Of a stretch of DNA of 19,340 nt, positions 1 through 7,291 are shown in pieces. How positions within the stretch are numbered: the stretch's first letter is position 1; every line of letters begins with the position of its first letter. The translations under genes and the position numbers were made by a program. This DNA is from an uncultured Actinomycetes bacterium. Its GTDB lineage: Bacteria > Actinomycetota > Acidimicrobiia > Acidimicrobiales > Microtrichaceae. The notes under the pieces were generated by a model. It had not been told where the DNA came from, ran no database searches, and saw only the letters and a list, made by a program, of their open reading frames with translations. Location: contig CAJBIS010000114.1 of NCBI GenBank assembly GCA_903953195.1, positions 1 through 19,340 on the forward strand, read 5' to 3'.

Positions 1-1564
1 CCTCGGTGCGCGTGGCCCGCTCCTCCTCACGGGCCTCGGCCAGCGTGAGGTCGTCGAGGTCCTCGGGTCGCACGATGCGGCTGCGGCGCTCGGTCCCGAA
101 CGTGGCGACGAGCTCCTCGAGTTCGTTCAGCACGATCGTGCGCCGACGCTGTTCGGACTTCAGGATCCGCTCGTACTCGGCGATGCGACCGCGCAGCTCG
201 TCGGCCTCGGCCTCGAGCTCGAGCTTCGCCAACGCGGTCAGGCGACGCAGCTGCATGTCGAGGATGTGGACCGCCTGGACGTCCGACAGGTTGAGCTCGG
301 CCATCAGGCGGTCACGGGCCTCGCCGGCGTCCTGGGACGACCGGATGATCGACACCACCAGATCGATCGCATCGAGGGCGATCAGGAGTCCGGCGACCAG
401 ATGCAGGCGGCGCTCCGCCTTCTCGAGCCGGAACCGGGTCCGACGTTCCACCACGTCGAGCCGGTGCTCGATGTAGAGGTGGCACAGGTCGAACAGACTG
501 ACGGTCGTCGGCACACCGTCGACGAGCACCACGTTGTTGATGCTGAAGGACTCCTCGAGTGGAGTCTGCCGGTACAGCTCGGTGAGGACGGCCCGACCGT
601 TCGCACCGGGTCGCAGCTCGATCTCGATCCGCAGTCCGGTGTGGCGGTCCGAGGTGTTCTTCACGTCGCTGACCTCGGGCAGCTTCCCGTTGCGGACCAG
701 CTCCTGGATGCGACCGACGACCCGTTCCGGTCCGACCAGGTAGGGGAGCTCGGTCACGACGATGCCCTGGCGGGCCTTGGTCAGATCGATCACCTCGGCG
801 GTGGCCCGCATGCGCACGCTGCCGCGGCCGGTGGCGTACGCCTCGGCCAGGCTCTCGTCGACGACGATGCCGCCGGACGGGAAGTCCGGCCCCGGCAGCA
901 CGGCCATGAGCTGTTCGACCGTCGGTTTCGGTCGGCGCTTGGTCATCACCAACTTGATGGCCTCGAAGACCTCGCGCAGGTTGTGTGGCGCCATGTTCGT
1001 CGCCATGCCCACGGCGATGCCGGAGGTGCCGTTGACGAGCAGGTTCGGCAGCCGCGCCGGCAGGTAGACGGGCTCGACCCGTTCCCCATCGAAGGTGGGA
1101 CGGAACTCAACGGTCTCCTCGTCGATCTCGCCGAGCATCTCGACGGCGGCCTCGGTGAGGCGGCACTCGGTGTAGCGGTAGGCGGCCGGCGGGTCGTCGA
1201 GCGAACCGAAGTTGCCGTGCGGGTCGACCAGCGTGACGTTGCGACCGAACGTCTGGCCCATGCGCACCAACGCGTCGTAGATGGCCCCGTCACCGTGCGG
1301 GTGGTACTTCCCCATGGTCTCGCCGACGACACCCGCCGACTTGCGGTGCGGCCGGTCGGGCCGCAGCCCCATGTCCGACATGGCGTGCAGGATCCGGCGC
1401 TGCACCGGCTTGAGCCCGTCCCGCACGTCGGGAATGGCCCGCGCCGTGATCACGGAGAGGGAGTACGAGAGGAAGGACTCGCCGAGTTCGGTGGTCACCG
1501 GGACGTCGATGACCTCACGTGCGTAGTCCTCGAAGAGTTCGCTCTGTCGGGGCATGGGCAACAT
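1..1564 (-). CDS. Type IIA DNA topoisomerase subunit A (GyrA/ParC family), partial
   Basis: Breakage-reunion subunit of gyrase or topoisomerase IV, which cuts both DNA strands through a tyrosine and passes another duplex through the break. The reading frame is open from the start to the left edge, about 518 codons, so the C-terminal part is missing. Numbering from the ATG at 1555, I see PDVRDGLKPVQRRIL near 42-56, GKYHPHGDGAIYD near 82-94 (quinolone-determining region) and the catalytic tyrosine in YRYTE (Tyr128). A long coiled-coil-like stretch rich in R, E and L follows near the edge. The Ser83 position of E. coli GyrA is Gly here; the Asp87 equivalent is kept. An in-frame TAG lies just before an ATG at 1564; a second ATG at 1555 is an equally good start and has TTAGAT 7 nt before it. 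GNFGSLDDPPAAYRYTE looks more ParC-like than GyrA-like, but without the C-terminal domain I cannot decide. Confidence 0.93.
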   Translation of the reverse strand, partial: MLPMPRQSELFEDYAREVIDVPVTTELGESFLSYSLSVITARAIPDVRDGLKPVQRRILHAMSDMGLRPDRPHRKSAGVVGETMGKYHPHGDGAIYDALVRMGQTFGRNVTLVDPHGNFGSLDDPPAAYRYTECRLTEAAVEMLGEIDEETVEFRPTFDGERVEPVYLPARLPNLLVNGTSGIAVGMATNMAPHNLREVFEAIKLVMTKRRPKPTVEQLMAVLPGPDFPSGGIVVDESLAEAYATGRGSVRMRATAEVIDLTKARQGIVVTELPYLVGPERVVGRIQELVRNGKLPEVSDVKNTSDRHTGLRIEIELRPGANGRAVLTELYRQTPLEESFSINNVVLVDGVPTTVSLFDLCHLYIEHRLDVVERRTRFRLEKAERRLHLVAGLLIALDAIDLVVSIIRSSQDAGEARDRLMAELNLSDVQAVHILDMQLRRLTALAKLELEAEADELRGRIAEYERILKSEQRRRTIVLNELEELVATFGTERRSRIVRPEDLDDLTLAEAREEERATRTE

Positions 1565-1653
1565 CTAACTCGCCCGCAGTGACGCGGTGGCGGTCCCGCC
1601 CGGAGCCTCGGTCGCAATGGCGCCGTACCGGCCCGGTCGGGCAACATCGTCGG

Positions 1654-3192
1654 ATGGCAGACACCCCGTGGCTCGACGACGCATGCTCGCTGGTGGAGGC
1701 GTTCCGTTCCGGCGAACGCTCTCCCGTGGAGGAGGCCGAGGCCTCGATCGCCGCGATCGAATCCAGCGACCTGAACGCCTTCTCGTTCATCGACCCGGAG
1801 CGGGCCCTCGACGCCGCCCGGAACGCCGACGTGTCGAAGCCGTTCGGCGGCGTGCCGATCGGCGTGAAGGAACTCGACCAGGTCGAGGGCTGGCCCGACA
1901 CGGGCGCCTCGCTGGTGTTCAAGGACCGCATCGCCGACCACACCGGTGAGGCACCGCGTCGGTTCATCGAGGACGGTGGCGTGGTGCCGATCGGACTCAC
2001 CACCGCGTCGGAGTTCGGCGGACTCAACGTCAGCGTCACCCGGCTGAACGGTGTCACGCACAACCCGTGGCAGCACGGCCGCACCTGCGGTGGCTCGTCC
2101 GGCGGGTCGGGCTCCGCGGTCGCCGGCGGCCTCGTCAGCATCGCCACCGGCGGTGACGGCGGCGGGTCCATCCGGATCCCGGCCGGCTACACGGGCCTGT
2201 TCGGCATGAAGGGCACCTACGGGCGCATCTCCCGCGGCCCCGACGCGTTCTTCCGCCCCGGCACCGTGGTGTGCGGCGTCATGGCCCGCTCGGTGCGCGA
2301 CGCCGCCCGGCACTACGACGTCGTCGCCGGCGTCGACCCGCGCGACCCGGCGTCGCTGCCCAATCCCGGGAACTGGGAGGCCAACCTGGGGTCGGTCGAC
2401 CTGAAGGGCAAGCGAGTGGGGATCCTCCCGGCCATCGCCGGTGTCCGACTCGAGGACGGTGTCGAGACGCAGCTCCGGCAGGCGGCCGACGACCTGATCA
2501 CGCTCACCGGCATGGAGGTCGTCGACCTCTCGCTGGAACTGCCGAACCTGGCGGCGCAGTGGGCGATGGGCAACCTGTCCACGCTGCTCGCCGAGTTCGG
2601 GTCGCTGTGGCCGAAGTGTCAGTCGCAGCTCACCGACGAGGTGGCGCTCGGCGCGATCCTCGCCCAGTCGATGTACAACCTGAACATCGCCGCGGTGGCC
2701 GAGGCCCAGCGGATCGAGGCGTACGCCGCCATGGCTCGGGCGTTCGACACGGTCGACTACATCATCACCAGCACGAACCCGGGCCCGGCGTTCGCCGCCG
2801 ACGCCACGACCTCGGCGCCGACCGACAACTTCCTCGACGTCGCCAAGTCGCATCCGGCGACCCGGGTCGCGTTCCGGGGCCTCATGGCCTCACTGCGCAC
2901 GGTCAACGGCGCGTTCCCCAAGATGTCGAACGCCCTCGTCGAGGCCGTCGTCGACAAGGTGCCCGACCTGGTGACGATGGGTGGCCTGACCATCATCTCG
3001 AACATCTACGGCAACCCGGCGGCGTCCATTCCGGCCGGTCTCGTCAACGGGCTCCCGGTCGGCATGCAGGTGCTCGCGCCGCACCACCGCGACGCCGAGC
3101 TGTTCGACCTCGCATGGGTCTACGAGCGTGAGATCGGCTGGCCCAAGGTGGCGCCCGCGGTCAGCGCCGCCGCCGAACCCGCCACGGTCTGA
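1654..3192 (+). CDS. Amidase-signature (AS) family hydrolase
   Basis: Soluble Ser-cisSer-Lys amidohydrolase, 512 aa, within the usual AS-family size. The triad is visible: Lys72 in GVPIGVKELD, cis-Ser148 in CGGSSGGSGSA, and nucleophile Ser172 in GGDGGGSIRIPA. The 24-residue spacing between the two serines equals that of FAAH (217/241). The start is the ATG giving MADTPWLDD; in-frame extension upstream to 1519 would run into the divergent topoisomerase gene and lacks family resemblance. There is no Shine-Dalgarno sequence, but CAACAT lies 6 nt before the ATG, a weak match to a leaderless -10. No signal peptide is seen, so it is probably cytoplasmic. The overall style recalls amidases acting on small or cyclic amides, but the substrate cannot be read from sequence. 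It is not GatA by context, since no gatB or gatC is adjacent. Confidence 0.93.
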   Translation: MADTPWLDDACSLVEAFRSGERSPVEEAEASIAAIESSDLNAFSFIDPERALDAARNADVSKPFGGVPIGVKELDQVEGWPDTGASLVFKDRIADHTGEAPRRFIEDGGVVPIGLTTASEFGGLNVSVTRLNGVTHNPWQHGRTCGGSSGGSGSAVAGGLVSIATGGDGGGSIRIPAGYTGLFGMKGTYGRISRGPDAFFRPGTVVCGVMARSVRDAARHYDVVAGVDPRDPASLPNPGNWEANLGSVDLKGKRVGILPAIAGVRLEDGVETQLRQAADDLITLTGMEVVDLSLELPNLAAQWAMGNLSTLLAEFGSLWPKCQSQLTDEVALGAILAQSMYNLNIAAVAEAQRIEAYAAMARAFDTVDYIITSTNPGPAFAADATTSAPTDNFLDVAKSHPATRVAFRGLMASLRTVNGAFPKMSNALVEAVVDKVPDLVTMGGLTIISNIYGNPAASIPAGLVNGLPVGMQVLAPHHRDAELFDLAWVYEREIGWPKVAPAVSAAAEPATV

Positions 3193-3205
3193 CCGGGTTG
3201 CTGCT

Positions 3206-3232
3206 CCGGTCCAGACCGGCGGGCCTGCCCGC
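3206..3232. terminator. Two back-to-back hairpins between convergent genes
   Basis: The 44-bp gap between the convergent amidase and luciferase-like genes holds two perfect inverted repeats. CCGGTC-CA-GACCGG spans 3206-3219 and GCGGGC-CT-GCCCGC spans 3219-3232. Both have 6-bp arms and share one base. There is no T-tract on either side. Placement suggests a bidirectional, T-tract-free terminator; this is inferred from structure and position only. Confidence 0.5.
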
Positions 3233-3236
3233 GGGT

Positions 3237-4265
3237 TCAGACCGGCAGGATCGTCTCGGCGGCGATGCGCAGCTGATCGTTGCTGCCGGCATGGATGAGG
3301 AGCTCGGTCACCGCCGACTCCTTCCACGCCGCCACCCGGTCCCGGATGCGGGCGGGTGTCCCGACGAGTGAGATCTCGTCGGCGAACGCCACCGGCACCT
3401 CGGCGATGGCCTCATCGCGGCGGTCCTCGAAGAACAGGTCCTGGATGCGTTCGGCCTGCTCGCCGAGCCCCATCCGGGCCGCCAGCTTGGTGTGGTAGTT
3501 CTGCCCCTTCGCACCCATGCCACCGATGTAGAAGGCGAGCATCGCCCGGGTCATCCCGAGTGCGGCCTCGATGGTCTCGTCCTTGTCGTCCTCGGTGATC
3601 ACGAGCGGGCACAGTGCCGCGACCTGGAACCCCTCCCTCGCGCCGGCGAGCTGGTCGGCGTACACCTCCTGACGGAACGGGGAGTAGTAGAGGGGGAGCC
3701 AGCCGTCGGCGATCTCGGCGGTCTGCTCGACGTTCTTGGGCCCCTCGGCGCCGAGGTAGATGGGGATGTGGTTGCGCAGCGGGTGCACGATCGACCGGAG
3801 GGGCTTGCCCAGTCCCACGCTGCCCTCGCCGGTGTAGGGGTGCTGGTAGAACTCGCCCTGAAAGTCGAGCTTCTCGTCCCGTGCCACCACTCGGCGGATG
3901 ATCTCGACGTACTCGCGGGTGCGGGCCAGCGGCTTGTTCGACGGGCGTCCGTACCAGCCCTCGACGACCTGCGGGCCCGACACGCCGAGCCCCAGCCGGA
4001 ACCGGCCGTTGGTCAGGTGGTCGAGCGTGATCGCCGACATGGCCACCGCCGTGGGTGTGCGGGCCGCGAGCTGCACCACGGCGGTGCCGAGCTGGATGCG
4101 ATCCGTCACCGCCGCCAGGTACGCGAGCGGAGTGAGGGCATCGGAGCCCCAGGCCTCGGCGGTCCAGATGGAGGTGAAGCCGAGTCGCTCGGCCTCGATG
4201 GAACGCTCGACCCACCCGTCGGGCGGGAGCTGGCCCCAGTAGCCGTGCATCAGTCCGAGGTCCAT
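3237..4265 (-). CDS. Luciferase-like (LLM) F420-dependent oxidoreductase
   Basis: 342 aa TIM-barrel flavin/F420 oxidoreductase of the bacterial luciferase-like superfamily, probably a cytoplasmic hydride-transfer enzyme using F420H2 or FMNH2. Family signs are the N-terminal strand MDLGLMHGYWGQ, SIWTAEAWGSDALTPLAYLAAVT (about residues 32-54), IQLGTAVVQLAARTP, and the long stretch from TLDHLTNGRFRLGLGVSG through VEGWYG. The C-terminal part has a VGTPARIRDRV motif, typical of the F420 branch where this loop closes the barrel. The start is supported by AGGAG at 4272-4276, 6 nt before the ATG. It follows the enoyl-CoA hydratase gene on the same strand after 75 bp, so co-transcription is likely. 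The cofactor (F420 rather than FMN) is inferred from family members in actinobacteria; the substrate is unknown. Confidence 0.9.
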   Translation of the reverse strand: MDLGLMHGYWGQLPPDGWVERSIEAERLGFTSIWTAEAWGSDALTPLAYLAAVTDRIQLGTAVVQLAARTPTAVAMSAITLDHLTNGRFRLGLGVSGPQVVEGWYGRPSNKPLARTREYVEIIRRVVARDEKLDFQGEFYQHPYTGEGSVGLGKPLRSIVHPLRNHIPIYLGAEGPKNVEQTAEIADGWLPLYYSPFRQEVYADQLAGAREGFQVAALCPLVITEDDKDETIEAALGMTRAMLAFYIGGMGAKGQNYHTKLAARMGLGEQAERIQDLFFEDRRDEAIAEVPVAFADEISLVGTPARIRDRVAAWKESAVTELLIHAGSNDQLRIAAETILPV

Positions 4266-4340
4266 GGGTGTCTCCTGCTCGTCGAAGGGGTGGTGGTCGT
4301 CGCGGGCGCCGTCGGGCGCGAGGTCAATGGCGGGCGGAGG

Positions 4341-5144
4341 TCACTTGCCCTGGAAGTTCGGCTCGCGCTTCTCCTTGAAGGCCCGCGGGCCCTCCTTGGC
4401 GTCCTCGGAGCCGAACACGTCCCAGCCGTAGGTGAACTCGTACTCGAGGGCGGCGGACTCCTCCATGCCGTTGGTCTCTCGGAGGGTCTTGAGCAGGGCC
4501 CGCTCGGCGAGGGGACCGTTGTGGCAGATCTTCTGCCCGATCTCGATCGCGGTCTCGAGTGCCGTGCCGTCCTCGACGACGTGGCCGATCAGGCCGAACC
4601 GTTCGGCGCGCTCGGCGCTGATGTGGTCGCCGGTGAGCAGCAGCTCGCACGCCACCGTGTAGGGAATCTGGCGGGGAATGCGGACCGCCGAGCCGCCCAT
4701 CGGGTAGAGCGACCAGCGGGCCTCGGAGATGCCGAACTTCGCGGATCGTCCGGCCACGCGGATCTCGGTCGCGCCCAGCAGTTCGGTGCCACCGGCGATC
4801 GCGGTGCCCTCGACCGCGGCGATCAGCGGCACGCTCGGCCGCCACGAGCGCCAGAGCGCCTTCCACGGCAGATCGGGGTCCTCGGCCAGACGGGCCTGCA
4901 CGTCGATCTCGTCGTCGCCGTCGGGCTGGTGGCCGCCGGCCATCTCCTTGAGGTCGGCACCGGAGCAGAAGTTCCCGCCGGCGCCGGTGATCACCAGGGC
5001 TCGGATCTCCGGGTTCTCGTCGGCCTCCTTGGAGGCGTCGAACAGGCGGACGAGCATCTCGCCGTTGATGGCGTTCTGTCGTTCCGGACGGTTCAACGTG
5101 ACGATCAGCAGATGGTCCTGGCGTTCGGTCAGTAGGGCCGGCAT
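4341..5144 (-). CDS. Enoyl-CoA hydratase/isomerase (crotonase) family protein
   Basis: 267 aa crotonase-fold protein, the usual size for a single-domain enoyl-CoA hydratase, which adds water across trans-2-enoyl-CoA in beta-oxidation. N-terminal LLIVTLNRPERQNAIN is the family signature. GAGGNFCSGADL (about 54-65) gives the first oxyanion-hole region, and VEGTAIAGGTEL carries Glu121. FGISEARWSLYPMGGSA carries Glu141. These two Glu match the acid/base pair of rat mitochondrial hydratase (Glu144/Glu164), so hydratase activity is plausible. I chose ATG 5144 because MPALLTERQDHLLIVTLNRP fits the family N-terminus and GAGGGAG (5151-5157) sits 6 nt upstream; the longer in-frame extension runs into the divergent gene. 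A TAGGGT -10-like element further upstream predicts a short leader with an inverted repeat. Probably transcribed with the downstream luciferase-like gene. Confidence 0.92.
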   Translation of the reverse strand: MPALLTERQDHLLIVTLNRPERQNAINGEMLVRLFDASKEADENPEIRALVITGAGGNFCSGADLKEMAGGHQPDGDDEIDVQARLAEDPDLPWKALWRSWRPSVPLIAAVEGTAIAGGTELLGATEIRVAGRSAKFGISEARWSLYPMGGSAVRIPRQIPYTVACELLLTGDHISAERAERFGLIGHVVEDGTALETAIEIGQKICHNGPLAERALLKTLRETNGMEESAALEYEFTYGWDVFGSEDAKEGPRAFKEKREPNFQGK

Positions 5145-5168
5145 CGGGCGCTCCCTCGGTTCTCGGAG

Positions 5169-5184
5169 ACGGTCTCGGGACCGT
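5169..5184. promoter_or_regulatory. Inverted repeat at the predicted enoyl-CoA hydratase transcription start
   Basis: ACGGTC-tcgg-GACCGT is a perfect 6-bp inverted repeat with a 4-nt loop. It begins 4 nt downstream of the TAGGGT hexamer on the minus strand, covering the expected transcription start and the first part of the leader. GAGAC-G-GTCTC (5166-5176) overlaps it. It could be an operator for a repressor (for example TetR-like) or a leader hairpin; no regulator gene is nearby. Confidence 0.4.
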
Positions 5185-5187
5185 GGG

Positions 5188-5193
5188 ACCCTA
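5188..5193 (-). promoter_or_regulatory. -10-like TAGGGT for enoyl-CoA hydratase
   Basis: TAGGGT on the minus strand, 43 nt before the start codon, would give a leader of roughly 35-40 nt that includes the GAGGGAG ribosome site. No convincing -35 is seen. Inferred from motif and spacing only. Confidence 0.35.
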
Positions 5194-5230
5194 CGTCGCC
5201 GCCGCGGGTCGGGTCCACGCCGGGATCCCC

Positions 5231-5236
5231 TAGCGT
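5231..5236 (+). promoter_or_regulatory. -10-like TAGCGT, leaderless geometry
   Basis: TAGCGT ends 6 nt before the ATG at 5243, so transcription would start at or next to the A of the start codon. The same TANNNT spacing recurs at 9553, 11785 and 17242. A GGAGG at 5237-5241 lies only one base from the ATG, too close for normal Shine-Dalgarno use, which supports the leaderless reading. Confidence 0.5.
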
Positions 5237-5242
5237 GGAGGC

Positions 5243-5953
5243 ATGTCACGGGTCTACATCCACGAGTTCGTCGACGTCGTCGGAACGGAACGCGCCGCCT
5301 ACCAGCGTCACATGACCGAGGGGTGGGGGCCGATCGCGGCCGCGACCCGGCGTCAACGCTGTTTCGGGGTGTTCACGCTGGTCGGGTCGACCGGTCGCTG
5401 GCCCCAGGTGGTGAACCTGTGGGAGTTCGACTCGTGGGGCGACCTCGCGGCCGACCTCGAACTCGAGCTGTCCGGGCCCACTCACCGGGACCCGGCACTC
5501 GAGGCGTGGTGGCAGGAGGCGGCACCGATGCGGACGGGCGGCGACGACCGGATCCTGGTCGCGCATCATGACAGTCCCGGCGTCGAGGACTGGATGGCCC
5601 GTGGTGGCACCGGTGCCGTGGCCTACCTGCACGAGACGATCCGCTGCCCTCCGGGTGAGTCCGCCTCGGTGCTCGACGTGATCGTCGGCCCGGCGGCGGA
5701 GGACCACCGGGCCTTCGGCCTCGAGCTCGTCGGTGCGTTCCGCACCGCGATGGTCGCCGACGACGAGGTGATCGCGATCTGGGCCGTGCCGGACTGGCCG
5801 ACGTGGGCCGCCTACGAGGAGGCCGCGGCCGGCGGCGGACTCGAGTTCCTGCGCCTGTGGGAACGCATCAGCGAGCGCGTGCTCGAACGGCGCAGGCGGC
5901 TGCTCGTCGACGCGGAACTGTCACCGTTGCGGACCGGCGTCCAGCCGGGGTGA
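5243..5953 (+). CDS. Unrecognised protein with two similar halves (possible tandem alpha/beta-barrel, NIPSNAP/ABM-like)
   Basis: 236 aa, function not recognised. The two halves look alike. VYIHEFVDVVGTERAAY near the N-terminus parallels AYLHETIRCPPGESASV near residues 129-145. VVNLWEFDSWGDL (about 58-70) parallels VIAIWAVPDWPTW (about 177-189). An aromatic strand followed by a W-containing helix is the pattern of dimeric alpha/beta-barrel domains such as NIPSNAP or antibiotic-biosynthesis monooxygenases; a single chain with two copies could form the barrel alone. This is inference from pattern, not a firm assignment. The C-terminus is rich in Arg (ERRRRLLVDAEL). No signal peptide or membrane segment is seen. 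It is divergent from the enoyl-CoA hydratase (98 bp apart), which may hint at a related pathway. Its last codons and stop are part of a four-copy tandem repeat. Confidence 0.8.
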   Translation: MSRVYIHEFVDVVGTERAAYQRHMTEGWGPIAAATRRQRCFGVFTLVGSTGRWPQVVNLWEFDSWGDLAADLELELSGPTHRDPALEAWWQEAAPMRTGGDDRILVAHHDSPGVEDWMARGGTGAVAYLHETIRCPPGESASVLDVIVGPAAEDHRAFGLELVGAFRTAMVADDEVIAIWAVPDWPTWAAYEEAAAGGGLEFLRLWERISERVLERRRRLLVDAELSPLRTGVQPG

Positions 5954-6018
5954 GGCGGCGTCCAGCCGGGGTGAGGCGGCGTCCAGCCGGGGTGAGGCGG
6001 CGTTCAGCCGGGGTGGCG
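5935..6018. repeat. Four-copy 21-bp tandem repeat covering the stop codon
   Basis: Units start at 5935, 5956, 5977 and 5998. The first three are identical over 21 bp and the fourth differs by a C-to-T and by changes in its last three bases. The core is cggcgtccagccggggtga. The first copy encodes the C-terminal GVQPG and the TGA of the upstream gene. Since 21 is a multiple of 3, TGA recurs in the same frame at 5972 and 5993. The array fills most of the convergent gap before the small gene ending at 6026. Confidence 0.95.
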
Positions 6019-6025
6019 TCTGCCG

Positions 6026-6388
6026 TCAGTGACGGTGGTTGGGGCGGCGCTTGTCCTTGTCGGCGTCGAGCTGGCGGATGAACTCGTCGCGGACCCGGGT
6101 GACGTCGCGCCACACCTCGGTGTCGTCGTGTGAGCCGTCGGTGGCGTGCGACGCGATGATCAGCGGAAGACCGGGGACCTGACCCTCGAGCGTGACCCGC
6201 TGTTCGGCGTGGTCACGGTCCTTCACGTGGATCTCGAGGGTGACCTCGTCGGCAGGGGTGCCGATCAGGTGCCGGTTGATCTGGTCGAGCGCCTCGACGA
6301 GGCGCTCCCGCTCATCGGCGTGGAAGCCGTGGCCGACGCGCAGGCAGGCGTCGATGGTCGCATCGGTGTCACTGGGAGTGGTGCTCAT
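6026..6388 (-). CDS. Small hypothetical protein, possible HPF/RaiA-like fold
   Basis: 120 aa, not firmly recognised. Predicted order from sequence: charged helix (ADERERLVEALDQINRHL, about 24-41), strand (EVTLEIHVKDRD), strand pair (QRVTLEGQVPGLPLIIASHATD), then a basic amphipathic helix (VWRDVTRVRDEFIRQLDADKDKRRP) and a His/Arg tail. The late helix with a D-R-x-x-x-D/E-x-x-x-x-QL spacing followed by K/R recalls the C-terminal helix of hibernation-promoting factor/RaiA, which binds the 30S subunit in resting cells. The resemblance is weak and an unrelated alpha/beta protein is equally possible. GAAGGG lies a few nt before the ATG. It is last in the same-strand run, 62 bp after the SDR gene, so it may be co-transcribed. 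Confidence 0.75.
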   Translation of the reverse strand: MSTTPSDTDATIDACLRVGHGFHADERERLVEALDQINRHLIGTPADEVTLEIHVKDRDHAEQRVTLEGQVPGLPLIIASHATDGSHDDTEVWRDVTRVRDEFIRQLDADKDKRRPNHRH

Positions 6389-6450
6389 GGATCCCTTCTA
6401 CCAGCTGCGGACCCGGACGCCACCTCGTGGACGCCGCGATGCCCGGCGTG

Positions 6451-7260
6451 TCAGCCGCCGGCGGTCGGCGGTTCGAGGTCCGGGAGGCCGAGCCCGAGGG
6501 TCGGCGCCTCGGTGCCGCCATCGATCTCGAGCAGCTTCCCGGTGATGAACGATCCGGCGTCGGAGCACAGGTACACGACGCCGGCGGCGATGTCCTCGGG
6601 CTGTCCGAGTCGACGTAGCGGTGTGGCCGCCTCCATCTGCGCCCGCAGTGATTCGTCGACGAGCACCATGTCGAGCGCCGAGGTGGCAATGGAGCCGACG
6701 GCGATCCCGTTGACGCGGATGTGTGGCGCCAGATCGCAGGCCATGAGTTTCGTCAGATGGGTGAGCGCGCCCTTGGCGGTGCCGTAGGCCGCGAACCCCC
6801 GGTCGGTGAGTCGGCCGATCGCGGACGAGATGTTGACGACCGACCCGCCGCCGCGTTCGAGCATGGCGGGCACCGCCTGCTTCGTGAGTTCGAGCGCAGT
6901 GGTGACGTTGAACCGGAACGCCCGCTCGAACGACGCCACGCTGGTGTCGAGCAACGGCTTGGGGAACGATCCACCGGCGTTGTTGACGAGCAGGTCCAGT
7001 CCGCCGAGTCGTTCGGTGGCGACGGCGACGAGTTCACCGAGTCGCTCGAGCTCCATCACGTCGAACGACACCGGTTCGGCCCGGCGACCGAGCGCTCGGA
7101 TCTGCTCGGCGACCTCCTCGACCTGTTCGGCCGTGCGGGCCGCGACGACCACGTCGGCGCCGGCCTCGGCGAGCGCGACGGCGCTGGCCCGGCCGATCCC
7201 CCGGCCGGCACCGGTCACGAGCGCGACCTTGCCATCGACGCGGAACATGTCGGTGATCAT
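6451..7260 (-). CDS. Short-chain dehydrogenase/reductase (classical SDR)
   Basis: 269 aa NAD(P)-dependent oxidoreductase with a Rossmann fold. It has the classical set: TGAGRGIG (16-23) for cofactor binding, NNAG (93-96), Asn118, Ser145/146, and the catalytic YxxxK (Tyr159, Lys163). AARTAEQ after the second strand (residues 40-46) places an Arg where NADP-preferring members often have a basic residue, so NADP(H) use is possible. The C-terminal FITGKLLEIDGG is typical of 3-oxoacyl-ACP/CoA reductase-like SDRs. The start is well supported by a perfect AGGAGG (7267-7272) 6 nt before the ATG. It lies 31 bp after corA in the same direction. Being downstream of two acyl-CoA dehydrogenase genes makes a 3-hydroxyacyl-CoA dehydrogenase role thinkable, but this is inference. 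Confidence 0.93.
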   Translation of the reverse strand: MITDMFRVDGKVALVTGAGRGIGRASAVALAEAGADVVVAARTAEQVEEVAEQIRALGRRAEPVSFDVMELERLGELVAVATERLGGLDLLVNNAGGSFPKPLLDTSVASFERAFRFNVTTALELTKQAVPAMLERGGGSVVNISSAIGRLTDRGFAAYGTAKGALTHLTKLMACDLAPHIRVNGIAVGSIATSALDMVLVDESLRAQMEAATPLRRLGQPEDIAAGVVYLCSDAGSFITGKLLEIDGGTEAPTLGLGLPDLEPPTAGG

Positions 7261-7291
7261 CGGGGACCTCCTGGTCGCACAGCGGGTTCGT

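Noticed and set aside
3492..5135. 547-codon open frame on the plus strand
   Set aside because: Antisense to the luciferase-like and enoyl-CoA hydratase genes, which have clear family motifs; no motif of its own.
5935..6018. CRISPR-like array
   Set aside because: Units abut with no spacers and are 21 bp; this is a simple tandem repeat.
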